DNA from: W11650 sp963545585
GTDB lineage: Bacteria; Bacillota; Clostridia; Lachnospirales; Vallitaleaceae
Assembly (NCBI GenBank): GCA_963545585.1
Contig: CAUUKX010000008.1
Coordinates: 1-35,656, forward strand
Direction: 5' to 3'
DNA length: 35,656 nucleotides
Shown here: in pieces, positions 1 to 7,646 of the stretch
Numbering within the stretch: the first letter of the stretch is position 1
Layout of the letters: the number at the start of each line of letters is the position of its first letter
Position numbers and translations under genes: made by a program
The notes under the pieces: generated by a model
What the model was told of the DNA's origin: nothing
What the model saw: only the letters and a program-made list of their open reading frames with translations
The model's database searches: none

Positions 1-78
1 GAGCAGCAAATTTTTCTTTAAAAAAAGAGGACATTTACTATTGCAATTTACCATTAAGTAGCGGTGGTAAAAAAATGC

Positions 79-107
79 TTGACAGGCATGGCGCTTTATG
101 ATATCCT
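79..107 (+). promoter_or_regulatory. sigma-A promoter of the tRNA-Ser pair
   Basis: A perfect TTGACA (79-84) is followed after 17 bp by TATCCT (102-107). It lies about 25 bp before the first tRNA, so it should transcribe both tRNA-Ser genes as one unit ending at the hairpin at 321-361. The first 78 bases hold no gene I can support. Confidence 0.75.
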
Positions 108-131
108 ACATTAGTGCTTGTAAACAAGTAT

Positions 132-217
132 GGAGAGGTGTCCGAGTGGCTTAAGGAGCTAGTCTTGAAAACTAGTGACTCCGAAAGGAGCCGGGGGTTC
201 AAATCCCTTCCTCTCCG
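132..217 (+). tRNA. tRNA-Ser (anticodon TGA)
   Basis: This is an 86-nt cloverleaf. The acceptor arm GGAGAGG at the 5' end pairs with CCTCTCC before discriminator G217. The anticodon loop CTTGAAA, closed by a CTAGT/ACTAG stem, gives anticodon TGA, which reads UCA and UCG/UCU-type serine codons. A long variable arm (CTCC-GAAA-GGAG) is the class II signature of tRNA-Ser, and the T-loop GGTTCAAATCC is intact. CCA is not encoded. It shares a promoter with the next tRNA, 9 bp downstream. Confidence 0.96.
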
Positions 218-226
218 TTTTAATCT

Positions 227-314
227 GGAGAAGTACCCAAGCGGCTGAAGGGGCTCCCCTGGAAAGGGAGTAGATCGTTAACGCGGTGCGAGGGTTCAAA
301 TCCCTCCTTCTCCG
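227..314 (+). tRNA. tRNA-Ser (anticodon GGA)
   Basis: This is an 88-nt class II tRNA. The acceptor arm GGAGAAG pairs with CTTCTCC, followed by discriminator G314. The anticodon loop CTGGAAA inside a CTCCC/GGGAG stem gives anticodon GGA, which reads UCC/UCU. A long variable arm and the T-loop GGTTCAAATCC are present, and CCA is not encoded. Together with the upstream gene it covers most serine UCN codons. Confidence 0.96.
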
Positions 315-320
315 TGCTAA

Positions 321-361
321 CCGCTGTGATTAATGCAGAACATTATTCATGGCGGTTTTTT
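321..361 (+). terminator. Rho-independent terminator of the tRNA operon
   Basis: An imperfect 15-bp stem with CCGC at its base pairs with GGCGG (ending at 355) and is followed by a run of six T. It sits 6 bp after the second tRNA and ends that transcription unit. Confidence 0.85.
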
Positions 362-367
362 GTTATA

Positions 368-397
368 GTTCAAGTAAACCGATATTTATACTTGAAC
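368..397. repeat. 9-bp perfect inverted repeat upstream of the small membrane protein
   Basis: GTTCAAGTA (368-376) and TACTTGAAC (389-397) are exact inverted repeats separated by 12 bp. A TATACT -10-like hexamer (387-392) lies inside the right arm, so this could be an operator overlapping a promoter. No good -35 is visible, so the regulatory reading is a guess. Confidence 0.4.
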
Positions 398-492
398 AGT
401 TAAAATGTGGCTGAATCGGGATGAAGCCGTTTCAGCGGCAGTGGTAGCTGGAGTTTATTTTAGGTGATAATGAGGAATCAGGAGGAAAGAAA

Positions 493-855
493 ATGCGGGA
501 TTTTTTTGATTTGATTCAGGGTTTGGGGCAAAAGGGAATGGTTTATGCCAATGTGGCGGCAGCGGCAGTGGAAGAAGAACCCAAACCCACGATTTCTTGG
601 TTTGAGCTGCGAACATTGACGTCGGCGCAGATTGTTTTTTATATTATTGTGGCGGTGGTTACGGCGGCGGTTGTCATCTACTTGGTTTGGCGGACAACAA
701 AAAGCTATATGGATTCCTTTAAGGAAACTGATCTTCCGGTGGAAACCATTAAGCTCCATGTCAAAACTCCCGAAGAAAGACTGGCTGATAAAAAGAGGGA
801 AGAAGAAATGGAGGCCTTTGTCAATAAGAAGAGATATATTAAGGGGAGGAAATAA
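493..855 (+). CDS. small single-pass membrane protein, function unknown
   Basis: I do not recognise this 120-aa protein. AGGAGG at 480-485 places the start at ATG 493. It has a short N-terminal stretch, an acidic/proline linker (EEEPKP, about residues 27-32), one clear hydrophobic segment (about 46-67, rich in Ile, Val and Ala), then a long hydrophilic, highly charged C-terminal tail with many Lys, Arg and Glu that is probably cytoplasmic and helical. The gene stands alone, with its own terminator at 991-1031. The DUF5702/TadE-like cluster begins 314 bp downstream. A link to that secretion or pilus-like system is possible from position only, since no shared motif is seen. Confidence 0.7.
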   Translation: MRDFFDLIQGLGQKGMVYANVAAAAVEEEPKPTISWFELRTLTSAQIVFYIIVAVVTAAVVIYLVWRTTKSYMDSFKETDLPVETIKLHVKTPEERLADKKREEEMEAFVNKKRYIKGRK

Positions 856-990
856 AGTTGAGTTAGTAAAATAAAATTCAAGGCACAGGTTTTGGATTTT
901 ATTTTGCTGCAAAACAAGAACCGAAGCGGACAACGAATAATACTTTTTCGATGAGAGTACAGAAAATAAAATAGTTCAAACTTTTTAATG

Positions 991-1031
991 TCGGTGCGAA
1001 TGGATAAATTTCGATTCGTACCGATATTTTT
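991..1031 (+). terminator. Rho-independent terminator
   Basis: The 11-bp arms TCGGTGCGAAT (991-1001) and ATTCGTACCGA (1014-1024), with one G-T pair, are followed by TATTTTT. It terminates the small membrane-protein gene. The gap 856-1169 also holds a weak AT-only inverted repeat (868-879 with 894-905). I see no other gene there and no convincing promoter for the next cluster. Confidence 0.8.
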
Positions 1032-1169
1032 AATTAAAACCCAACCATTTTCTAATCATTCTCTAACCAAATTCCACAATTTGCGGACGACTTTTGCGGC
1101 TGGATTTGATAGGATAAAAGCAGAAGACAGACAAAGCAAAAGCAGGCAGCATACGGATTGGAGAAGAAA

Positions 1170-4115
1170 ATGAAGAAAAAAAGAGGCAGTATTACTTTTT
1201 TTATGAGCATTGTCTATTTAAGCTTGGTTACCTTTGCCCTGGGGCTGACGGAGGCCTACCGGCTGCAATATCTTTATGCCAAGCAGGAAACCTTGGGGCG
1301 GGTCGCGCTCCATAATTTAAAGGCGGATTATATCAGCGATATTATGGAGGAATACGGCCTGCTTTTTTATCATGAGGCACTGGCTGGCAGTAAGCTGACT
1401 TTGGAACGGACGGCGAAGACCTTTTGGGATCAGGAAACGGCCAGCTTTTATTTTCAAGACCTATTAAGCGGCCAAAATTGGCGGGAGTACTATCATTTTC
1501 CATTTTTTGAAGCCAAGGAAACGAGCCTGAAAAAGACCAAAGTGGAGATGGACTATCAGCAGCTGATGGCAGCCAAGGCCGAAGCGATTCTTTATGCCAA
1601 AGATAAGCTGCCGTTTATCGCCCTTGAGCCGTGGCTGGAAAAACTGAAAGTTTGGCAAAAGAGCGCCAAAGCGGAAGAATGGCTGACCAAAAAGGATAAG
1701 ATTTTAAAGAGCTTTAAGGAAAGCGACCGTCAGCTGAAAAAGTTGTATCGGTATTTGGACGGAGCGGAAATTGATGATAAAACGCAGGCGGCACAAATTA
1801 GTAGAAACGGAGTTAATTTTTTTAATGTCAATTCCGAAATGCAGGCTCAAAAGGAAGCGGAAATTGTCGGCCGCGGTGATTTGCCAGAGCGGTTAAAGAA
1901 GGAAATGCTGACTCAGCAGACAAATGCCGAAGATTTGCGCCGGGAGATTGAAAACTGGGCGGATGACAGCCGGGGAATCATTGACGATTATCTGCCGCTT
2001 GATCCGGAACTGAATCCGGTGGAGCAGGGCGTTCGGCAAATGGAGTTAAATAATGAGCTGGCGGAAAGAAAGCGAGAGTTGACCGAGATTTTGCAGCCGG
2101 ATGATGATTTGGCGGATGCCTACCGCAATGCGGAACGAATGGCGGCGGAAATTGCCGATAATTACAAAAGTCAGATACCGGCGATGAAAGCCTTTTTGCA
2201 GGAACTGGAACAGGCCGATTTAAGCGGCACAGTGAAAAACAGCCTGCGCCATGAAATAGAGCAGTTGTTATGGCAGTGCGACCCGGCTAACAGTGTCAGC
2301 CGGATTGGCAATTTTAAGTATTTACAGGAAAAACTCTCGGCGGAAAAAGAGGATTTTTTAGCGATTTTAAAGGAGTTAGAAAACTTTTATGCCAAGGGGC
2401 AGAGTTTGCTGACGGCCTATAAAAGCGCCAAGAGTGCCGACCGGGAATGGGACGATACGGCGTGGGAGGAGTGGAAAGCAGCCGGGGAAACGCTCTTAAC
2501 CGACCGGGCGGATGCGTATTTTTATTTTCCGCTGTCATATCAAAATTACCGGGAAATGGAAAGCAGCGAGGATGCCGACAGTTTGGAGCAGAAGCAGCAG
2601 GCGATTGGACAGACGGCGGAAAATCAACTGGCGGAGGCGCTGTTTTTGGATCGAGAAAAAATCTTAAATACCAATCGTTTGCCCTCGGAACTAGCGGCTG
2701 CGGTTAAAACAAGGGATATCGTTATTTCACAGAGCCTTTTGCAGCAGGCAGAGCAGGCTTTTCGGGAGCTTTCGGAAAAGTTTATTGTCAATGAATATTA
2801 TTTTATGGTATTTTCCCATTTTGCCTTGCAGCCGGAGGATGAATTGGCGATTTCCGGCTATGCTAAGAGCGACCACGCCCGGCGGGGAGAACTGGAATAT
2901 TTGCTCTTTGGTGGAACGGAAACGACCAATCAGGCGGCGATGATTGCCGTTTTATTTGGTGTCCGCCTTCTGTTTAATGTGATTGCTCTGATTTCGGATC
3001 CGGTCAAGATGGCAACGGTGAACTCGGTGGCGGCAGCGATTGCCGGCTGGTGGAGCTTGGGCGCAGGAATGCTGATTGTAACCGGAGTGATTGTCGGTTT
3101 ATGGGCGGCACTGGAAACCGGGGCGGATATCTTTATGCTCTTTCGCGGCAAGCGCGTACCGCTGGTTAAAACGGCTGCCACTTGGTACACATCTTTGCAG
3201 GGGGCTTTGTCCGGAGTGGCCTTAGAAGCGGTGGAGGCTTTGGCGGAAACGGCTGAAAAAGCGCTGAAAAAGGGAACAGAAGTGTTTCAGGATAATCTCA
3301 ATGCGCTGGCGGGCAGTTTGACTGGCGATTTGCGGTATTACTTGGAAAACCGAACAGCGGAGCAAGCGGAAGAATTAAGTGCTGAGATTCAGGCGCTGGA
3401 TCGCTCCATTCGGCAAAGTGTGGAAAATGCGGTCAGGCAAAAATTACAGGGCTATGCGGCCGGTAAGGAAAAAGCCGAGCGGGAGCTGACCGACATGGGG
3501 CTTAGCCCGGCGCAGGCCAAAGCCATTATCGAAAAAGCATTTCAGCCGATAGAGCAGGCCGGGAAAGAAATAGAAGAAAACTATACCAAGAAAGTAGAAG
3601 CGGCGGAAAAGGCGATTGCCGAGGCAGAGGCGGAAATAGAAAAGCTGCTGCGGGAAACGGAAAACAAGGGCAAAACCGCCATTAAAGAAAAGTTAAGCGA
3701 ATTAGGCACGGAGTTCAATAAATTGGGCAAGGACACCATCAAACAGCAAAAAGAACTGTTAAAGCAAAAGATTGACCAAAAGCTGAAATCGGTCAGGCCG
3801 AAAGCCGAAGGGCAAAGCGGGGCAAAAGACTGGCGGGACTATATTGGCATGAATTATGTGGATTATCTGCGTTTGTTTTTATTGGCGGATTTTGTACCGG
3901 CAGATGTGAAGTGGCTGCGGGCGCTGGATTTGATTCAGCAAAATCAGCAGCAGACCGTACCGGACTTTTATTTACTGGACTGCGAGCGGCGTTTTGAACT
4001 AAATTCTGCTGCCAGCTACCGGCCGGTTTTTCTGCCCTTTGGGGAAAAGGGGCGCTTTGGCACATGGCTGGAGGATAAGTACCGGGTTGAAGTCCAGACA
4101 GAGGGGGGATATTAG
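1170..4115 (+). CDS. DUF5702-like membrane protein with a large coiled-coil insert
   Basis: This 981-aa protein resembles the DUF5702 family, which sits beside TadE-like genes in Clostridia; the family role is unknown. The N-terminus (KKKRGSITFFMS, then a hydrophobic helix to about residue 30) is a pseudopilin-like membrane anchor. A second hydrophobic region (about 590-665) ends in the pattern LWAALETGADIF...GKRVPLVKTAATW, which I associate with this family, and a C-terminal YVDYLRLFLL segment (about 894) also fits. Between them, about residues 680-885 are almost entirely charged helical coiled coil (Ala/Glu/Lys heptads). A TTG lies 12 nt upstream in frame, but GGAG at 1160-1163 is correctly spaced for ATG 1170, so I chose ATG. 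It is coupled to the next gene by a 1-base overlap. The family call rests on memory of motifs. Confidence 0.72.
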   Translation: MKKKRGSITFFMSIVYLSLVTFALGLTEAYRLQYLYAKQETLGRVALHNLKADYISDIMEEYGLLFYHEALAGSKLTLERTAKTFWDQETASFYFQDLLSGQNWREYYHFPFFEAKETSLKKTKVEMDYQQLMAAKAEAILYAKDKLPFIALEPWLEKLKVWQKSAKAEEWLTKKDKILKSFKESDRQLKKLYRYLDGAEIDDKTQAAQISRNGVNFFNVNSEMQAQKEAEIVGRGDLPERLKKEMLTQQTNAEDLRREIENWADDSRGIIDDYLPLDPELNPVEQGVRQMELNNELAERKRELTEILQPDDDLADAYRNAERMAAEIADNYKSQIPAMKAFLQELEQADLSGTVKNSLRHEIEQLLWQCDPANSVSRIGNFKYLQEKLSAEKEDFLAILKELENFYAKGQSLLTAYKSAKSADREWDDTAWEEWKAAGETLLTDRADAYFYFPLSYQNYREMESSEDADSLEQKQQAIGQTAENQLAEALFLDREKILNTNRLPSELAAAVKTRDIVISQSLLQQAEQAFRELSEKFIVNEYYFMVFSHFALQPEDELAISGYAKSDHARRGELEYLLFGGTETTNQAAMIAVLFGVRLLFNVIALISDPVKMATVNSVAAAIAGWWSLGAGMLIVTGVIVGLWAALETGADIFMLFRGKRVPLVKTAATWYTSLQGALSGVALEAVEALAETAEKALKKGTEVFQDNLNALAGSLTGDLRYYLENRTAEQAEELSAEIQALDRSIRQSVENAVRQKLQGYAAGKEKAERELTDMGLSPAQAKAIIEKAFQPIEQAGKEIEENYTKKVEAAEKAIAEAEAEIEKLLRETENKGKTAIKEKLSELGTEFNKLGKDTIKQQKELLKQKIDQKLKSVRPKAEGQSGAKDWRDYIGMNYVDYLRLFLLADFVPADVKWLRALDLIQQNQQQTVPDFYLLDCERRFELNSAASYRPVFLPFGEKGRFGTWLEDKYRVEVQTEGGY

Positions 4116-5140
4116 TGAAATACAAGGCATCGGTAACGATTGAGGCGGCGATTGTGGTACCGATTGTGTTTTATACTATGATGGTGCTGTACAGCCTGAT
4201 GAATTATCTGCATATGGACTACCGGCTGAGCCGGGCAGCGGCGGAAGCGGCGGTGGATTTTGCCTATGACTCTTATTTGCTCTATCATTTGGAATTGTCT
4301 GAATTGCTTGCACATCATAGCTATCAGCGGCAGAGCTTAAAGACCGAGGATATTTTGAAAATGGAGAAAAAAGCGGGTGAATTGGTACAAAAGCCGATTG
4401 ACTTCTATCCACCGGCTGCTGGGGATTTGCTTGCCGATTTTCGGGAAATGGCTGAACTGTCCGGTAATATGGCTGAAAAAATCGGTAAGCTGCCGCAAGA
4501 ATTGCCGGGGATTGCCAAAAGCGAAGCCACGGTTTATGTCAGCCGGGTTTTCTTGGATCATTATTTGAAGCAGAAAGTTTGCCGGCAGCTAACCGGTGTT
4601 TCCGGTTTTCAGCCGGAGCGGCTGAGTATCGGATTTGGCCGGTATTTATATGATTTTAAGGCATCCAGCTTTTATGTTCGCTATCTTTATGATTTTCCTT
4701 TGCGGCTTCCTTTTTTAAAGCAGGCGGAAATTCGCCAGCCGGTTTATATTGAAAGCTATATCGGCAATATCCGGCGCTATGACGGAGAAAAATATCAGAA
4801 AAAAGAAGAGGACGAGGAGGAATCGGAAGAAGAGCCGATGGTGTATATCACCGCAAAGGGGGCGCGCTATCATACCGACCGGTACTGCATCTCCATTTAT
4901 TCGCCGGTGTATGAGTTTGCCAAAGATAAGCTCCATAACTGTAAGGAATGTAAGAGCTGTCAAAAGAAGGGCTGGATTTTTTCGGATATTGTGTATAAAA
5001 CTGATACATCGAGCATTTATCATGCAAAGCAAGAATGCAGTCAGGTCAATCATCAGGTTACGGAAATCCCCCTATCTGAAGCAGAGCAAAGAGGTTTGAC
5101 CAAGTGCAAACACTGCCAGAAAAAGGAGGCGGGACAGTGA
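4115..5140 (+). CDS. TadE-like protein with two C-terminal Cys/His metal-site-like repeats
   Basis: This 341-aa protein starts at GTG 4115, whose G is the last base of the upstream stop codon; GAGGGGG at 4101-4107 is the ribosome site. The N-terminus KASVTIEAAIVVPIVF is the typical TadE/pseudopilin helix (about residues 4-30), predicting a membrane-anchored protein with an external C-terminus. After an acidic linker (KKEEDEEESEEEP) come two repeats of a pattern seen in many secreted Firmicutes proteins: VYIT-x-GARYHTDRYC...NCKECKSC, and VYKTDTSSIYHAKQEC...KCKHC. Each has Tyr-His-x3-Cys followed by CxxC, suggesting metal binding or disulfides. It overlaps the next gene by 4 nt, so all three cluster genes are probably translated together. 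TadE-type is secure. The role of the repeats is inferred. Confidence 0.8.
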   Translation: MKYKASVTIEAAIVVPIVFYTMMVLYSLMNYLHMDYRLSRAAAEAAVDFAYDSYLLYHLELSELLAHHSYQRQSLKTEDILKMEKKAGELVQKPIDFYPPAAGDLLADFREMAELSGNMAEKIGKLPQELPGIAKSEATVYVSRVFLDHYLKQKVCRQLTGVSGFQPERLSIGFGRYLYDFKASSFYVRYLYDFPLRLPFLKQAEIRQPVYIESYIGNIRRYDGEKYQKKEEDEEESEEEPMVYITAKGARYHTDRYCISIYSPVYEFAKDKLHNCKECKSCQKKGWIFSDIVYKTDTSSIYHAKQECSQVNHQVTEIPLSEAEQRGLTKCKHCQKKEAGQ

Positions 5141-5637
5141 ACATGAACAGCAGGATAAAAAAACAGAAAAGCCCTCAAATAATAAAAAGCAATTGCCTGA
5201 AAAATAAGCGGCAGGGCTCGGTTACGATTGAGAGTGCATTGGTGTTTCCAATTTGTATTTTTGTGGTGCTGCTGATCATTCGGCTGGGAATTATGATTTA
5301 TGATACCTATACACTGTCGGTTACGGCGCAGGATTGGACAGACAGCTGCCTGACTGCGGGAGATTCGGACTGGGCAAGGGGACTGGCGGCGGAGCTAAAC
5401 CGGCGAATGATTTATCCGCAGCCGGCGGATATTATAATGGAAGAAAATGGAAACGGCCGGGTTATGATGCAGTATATGCCGCTGCGGACGATTACGGTTG
5501 AGATTCGGGCAAATACTGCTCGGAAAGGAAAACTCTACCATTTTTTAAACGGCCGCCAGCTGGCCGATCGGATTCCGGCCTTGCAGCAGATTAGCCAAAA
5601 GTATTTTGAGGTTATCAGAAAGCTGAAAAAAGAGTAA
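5137..5637 (+). CDS. TadE-like pseudopilin-type membrane protein
   Basis: This 166-aa protein has a short basic cytoplasmic N-terminus, then GSVTIESALVFPICIFVVLL followed by more hydrophobic residues (about residues 27-50). That is the TadE signature with the conserved Glu in the membrane-helix start. The rest is a soluble extracellular-type domain. AGGAGG at 5124-5129 lies 7 nt before GTG 5137, which overlaps the previous stop codon as GTGA, so this start is preferred over ATG 5143 and over an upstream GTG at 5104. It is the last gene of the cluster and is followed by a terminator at 5683-5719. No Tad ATPase, prepilin peptidase or Flp pilin is in the window. Confidence 0.8.
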   Translation: MNMNSRIKKQKSPQIIKSNCLKNKRQGSVTIESALVFPICIFVVLLIIRLGIMIYDTYTLSVTAQDWTDSCLTAGDSDWARGLAAELNRRMIYPQPADIIMEENGNGRVMMQYMPLRTITVEIRANTARKGKLYHFLNGRQLADRIPALQQISQKYFEVIRKLKKE

Positions 5638-5682
5638 ACAAAGGAAAAGAGAATAAACAAAAGAGAATAAACAAAAAATAAT

Positions 5683-5719
5683 AAATCCGCTTGCGGGCAA
5701 GGTTCGCATCGGATTTTTT
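5683..5719 (+). terminator. Rho-independent terminator of the TadE-like cluster
   Basis: AATCCG and CGGATT form the stem base, GCG/CGC may extend it internally, and the stem runs into TTTTTT (ending 5719). Just before it, a 14-bp AT-rich sequence (AAAAGAGAATAAAC) is directly repeated. Confidence 0.7.
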
Positions 5720-5783
5720 AGATTTGGTGCGTACATTATCAGATTAGAAATGAATTAAAAAAATTACAGTTAGCACAGAAATC

Positions 5784-5812
5784 TGGAGAAAGTGCGGAAA
5801 TTATGGTATACT
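5784..5812 (+). promoter_or_regulatory. probable promoter of the VTT-domain gene
   Basis: TATACT at 5807-5812 with TG at 5804-5805 forms an extended -10. A weak -35 (TGGAGA, 5784-5789) lies at 17 bp spacing. The predicted start leaves a leader of about 55 nt before ATG 5874. Confidence 0.55.
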
Positions 5813-5873
5813 GCTGCCGGAAGTTTTTAAAAATAGGAAAAGCATTCTGGTAATAGTCAAGAGGAGAAAAATT

Positions 5874-6569
5874 ATGTGGCAGTGGATTCAGCTAATCAGC
5901 CAACCGGAGTTTTGGACGAAACTGATGGATGGTTTTGGGCCGTTCCGTTTTCTGGTCGGCATTTTGTTGGCCATGATTGAGGCCTTTTTTCCGCCGCTGC
6001 CTTTGGCAGTGCTGGTTACGGTCAATATTATGGGATTTGGTTTTGGGCTGGGATATTTGCTGTCCTATATCGGCACTTGCATCGGTACGATATTGGTTTA
6101 TCTGCTGGTTAAAAAATTAGGGACTAAACGGCTGATTCCTTGGCTGCACCGGCAAAAAGGATATGAGCGGTTTCAAAAATGGATTCAAGGCAAGGGAGCG
6201 TTTCCGTTGATTGTGCTGTTTTCGTTTCCGTTTACGCCTTCGATTGTTATTTCGGTTTTGGCCGCTCTGTCGGAGATTAGAAAACGGGATTTTTCGCTGG
6301 CGGTCGTTGCCGGAAAAGCGGTGATGATTTTGCTGTTAAGCGTGATTGGCTACAATGTTTCCGACTTTATGAAAAATCCGCTGCGTTCGGCGGTAATCAT
6401 AGCAATGATGTTCCTTTTTCTTTTTCTTGCAAAAAAAATGTTAAAAAAATATGAAGGGCTGATTCAAAAGAAACTATCAGCGATAGAAAACAAGCAGAAA
6501 CAAATGAAAAATAAGCGAAAACAAATAGCTGTTGAAATAAGAAAGAAAGTGCGATATAATAAAAAATGA
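5874..6569 (+). CDS. TVP38/TMEM64-family (VTT/SNARE-associated domain) membrane protein
   Basis: This 231-aa integral membrane protein has about five hydrophobic segments. It shows the hallmarks of the VTT family (DedA relatives): an early EAFFPPLPLAVLVTVN re-entrant stretch (about residues 36-52), and after a cytoplasmic loop a GKGAFPLIVLFSFPFTPSIV stretch (about 103-122). The family is linked to membrane lipid homeostasis, and some DedA relatives flip undecaprenyl phosphate, but the substrate here cannot be read from sequence. The C-terminus ends in a long Lys-rich helical tail (about 188-231), longer than usual for the family. GAGGAG lies about 7 nt upstream of ATG 5874. It appears monocistronic. 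Confidence 0.82.
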   Translation: MWQWIQLISQPEFWTKLMDGFGPFRFLVGILLAMIEAFFPPLPLAVLVTVNIMGFGFGLGYLLSYIGTCIGTILVYLLVKKLGTKRLIPWLHRQKGYERFQKWIQGKGAFPLIVLFSFPFTPSIVISVLAALSEIRKRDFSLAVVAGKAVMILLLSVIGYNVSDFMKNPLRSAVIIAMMFLFLFLAKKMLKKYEGLIQKKLSAIENKQKQMKNKRKQIAVEIRKKVRYNKK

Positions 6570-6641
6570 ATAATTTTTGCTTGGGCAATTCATTTTGCGG
6601 TAAGCGGCAGGAACAGGCTGGCGCAGCGCGGATTCGGCACG

Positions 6642-6671
6642 GCAAACGAGAAAAAGGATTTTTCTGTTTGC
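6642..6671. repeat. long hairpin upstream of the RpiR-type regulator
   Basis: GCAAAC-AGAAAAA pairs with TTTTTCT-GTTTGC around a 3-nt loop, with one bulged G (13 bp). No T-run follows, so it is not a standard terminator. It ends 54 bp before the regulator start and could be an operator or an mRNA structure. Confidence 0.45.
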
Positions 6672-6725
6672 GACTTGGTTTATTTCAAGCAAAAATCGGA
6701 AAGCAAGCAGAAAGGCGAAAAGGAA

Positions 6726-7646
6726 ATGTTAAGAGAAAATGATATTTTGTCCAGAATTCGGGAAAAGTTTCCTGAATTGAGCAAGGGACAGAAGCTGTTG
6801 GCCAGTTATATTTCTCAGCATTATGATAAGGCAGTTTACCTGACGGCGGCTAAACTTGGTCAGGTGGTTGGTGTCAGCGAATCAACGGTGGTGCGCTTTG
6901 CTAATGAATTGGGTTATGAAGGCTATCCTAAGCTGCAAAGAGCGCTGGAGGAAACCGCCAGAACGAAGATGACCTCGATGCAGCGAGTGGAAGTGATTGA
7001 AGACCAGATTGAAGCCGGCAGCGTGTTAAAGCATGTTCTGACCATTGACCGGGAAAGAATTAAACAAACCTTGGATGAAATGCGGGAAGACCAGTTTAAT
7101 CAGGCCATTCAATATCTTTTGGATGCCAGACGATGCTATATTGTTGGGGTCAGAGCCAGTGCGGCATTGGCTAATTTTTTGGGCTTTTATTTTAATCTGA
7201 TGTTTGACAATGTCAAAGTTATCAACAGCAACAGCAGTACGGAAATATTTGAAAATTTAAGGCGAATCAATGAAGATGATGTACTGATCGGCATTACTTT
7301 TCCGCGTTATTCCAAGCGGACATTACATGCGCTGTCTTTTGCGCAGTCCCAAAAGGCAAAAGTGATTCTCCTGACCGACTGCGATCAGTCACCGGGGATG
7401 GAGTTTGCGGATGTGGCGCTGTTTGCCAGTACGGAAATGGCTTCGATCGTGGATTCGCTAGTTGCGCCGATGAGCGTGGTGAATGCCATTATCGTGGCGA
7501 TGTCGTTAAAGCGAAAAAACAGGATTATTGCCAGCTTGGAGCAGCTGGAAAATATTTGGCAGGAATATCAGGTGTATGAAGATTTGGGGTCAAATAACCT
7601 GACTTCCCTGTATTTAAAAGGAAATCGGGATGAAAAAAAGAAATGA
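6726..7646 (+). CDS. MurR/RpiR-family transcriptional regulator
   Basis: This 306-aa protein has an N-terminal RpiR helix-turn-helix domain (residues 1-77; the recognition region around GVSESTVVRFANELGYEGYP is diagnostic) and a C-terminal SIS sugar-phosphate-binding domain (about 127-260). Such proteins sense phosphosugars and control nearby catabolic genes, but here the downstream genes are not sugar genes, so the target is unclear. A TTG-started extension to 6675 is possible, but the family N-terminus fits ATG 6726, with an AAAGGCG ribosome site about 8 nt upstream. It overlaps the flavoprotein gene by 17 nt, so they are co-translated. Confidence 0.9.
   Translation: MLRENDILSRIREKFPELSKGQKLLASYISQHYDKAVYLTAAKLGQVVGVSESTVVRFANELGYEGYPKLQRALEETARTKMTSMQRVEVIEDQIEAGSVLKHVLTIDRERIKQTLDEMREDQFNQAIQYLLDARRCYIVGVRASAALANFLGFYFNLMFDNVKVINSNSSTEIFENLRRINEDDVLIGITFPRYSKRTLHALSFAQSQKAKVILLTDCDQSPGMEFADVALFASTEMASIVDSLVAPMSVVNAIIVAMSLKRKNRIIASLEQLENIWQEYQVYEDLGSNNLTSLYLKGNRDEKKK

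Noticed and set aside
2314..2538. Various antisense and shifted open frames inside the large DUF5702-like gene, fakA, recG and others
   Set aside because: They overlap well-supported genes in other frames and have Arg/Pro-rich compositions typical of shadow frames, without ribosome sites.
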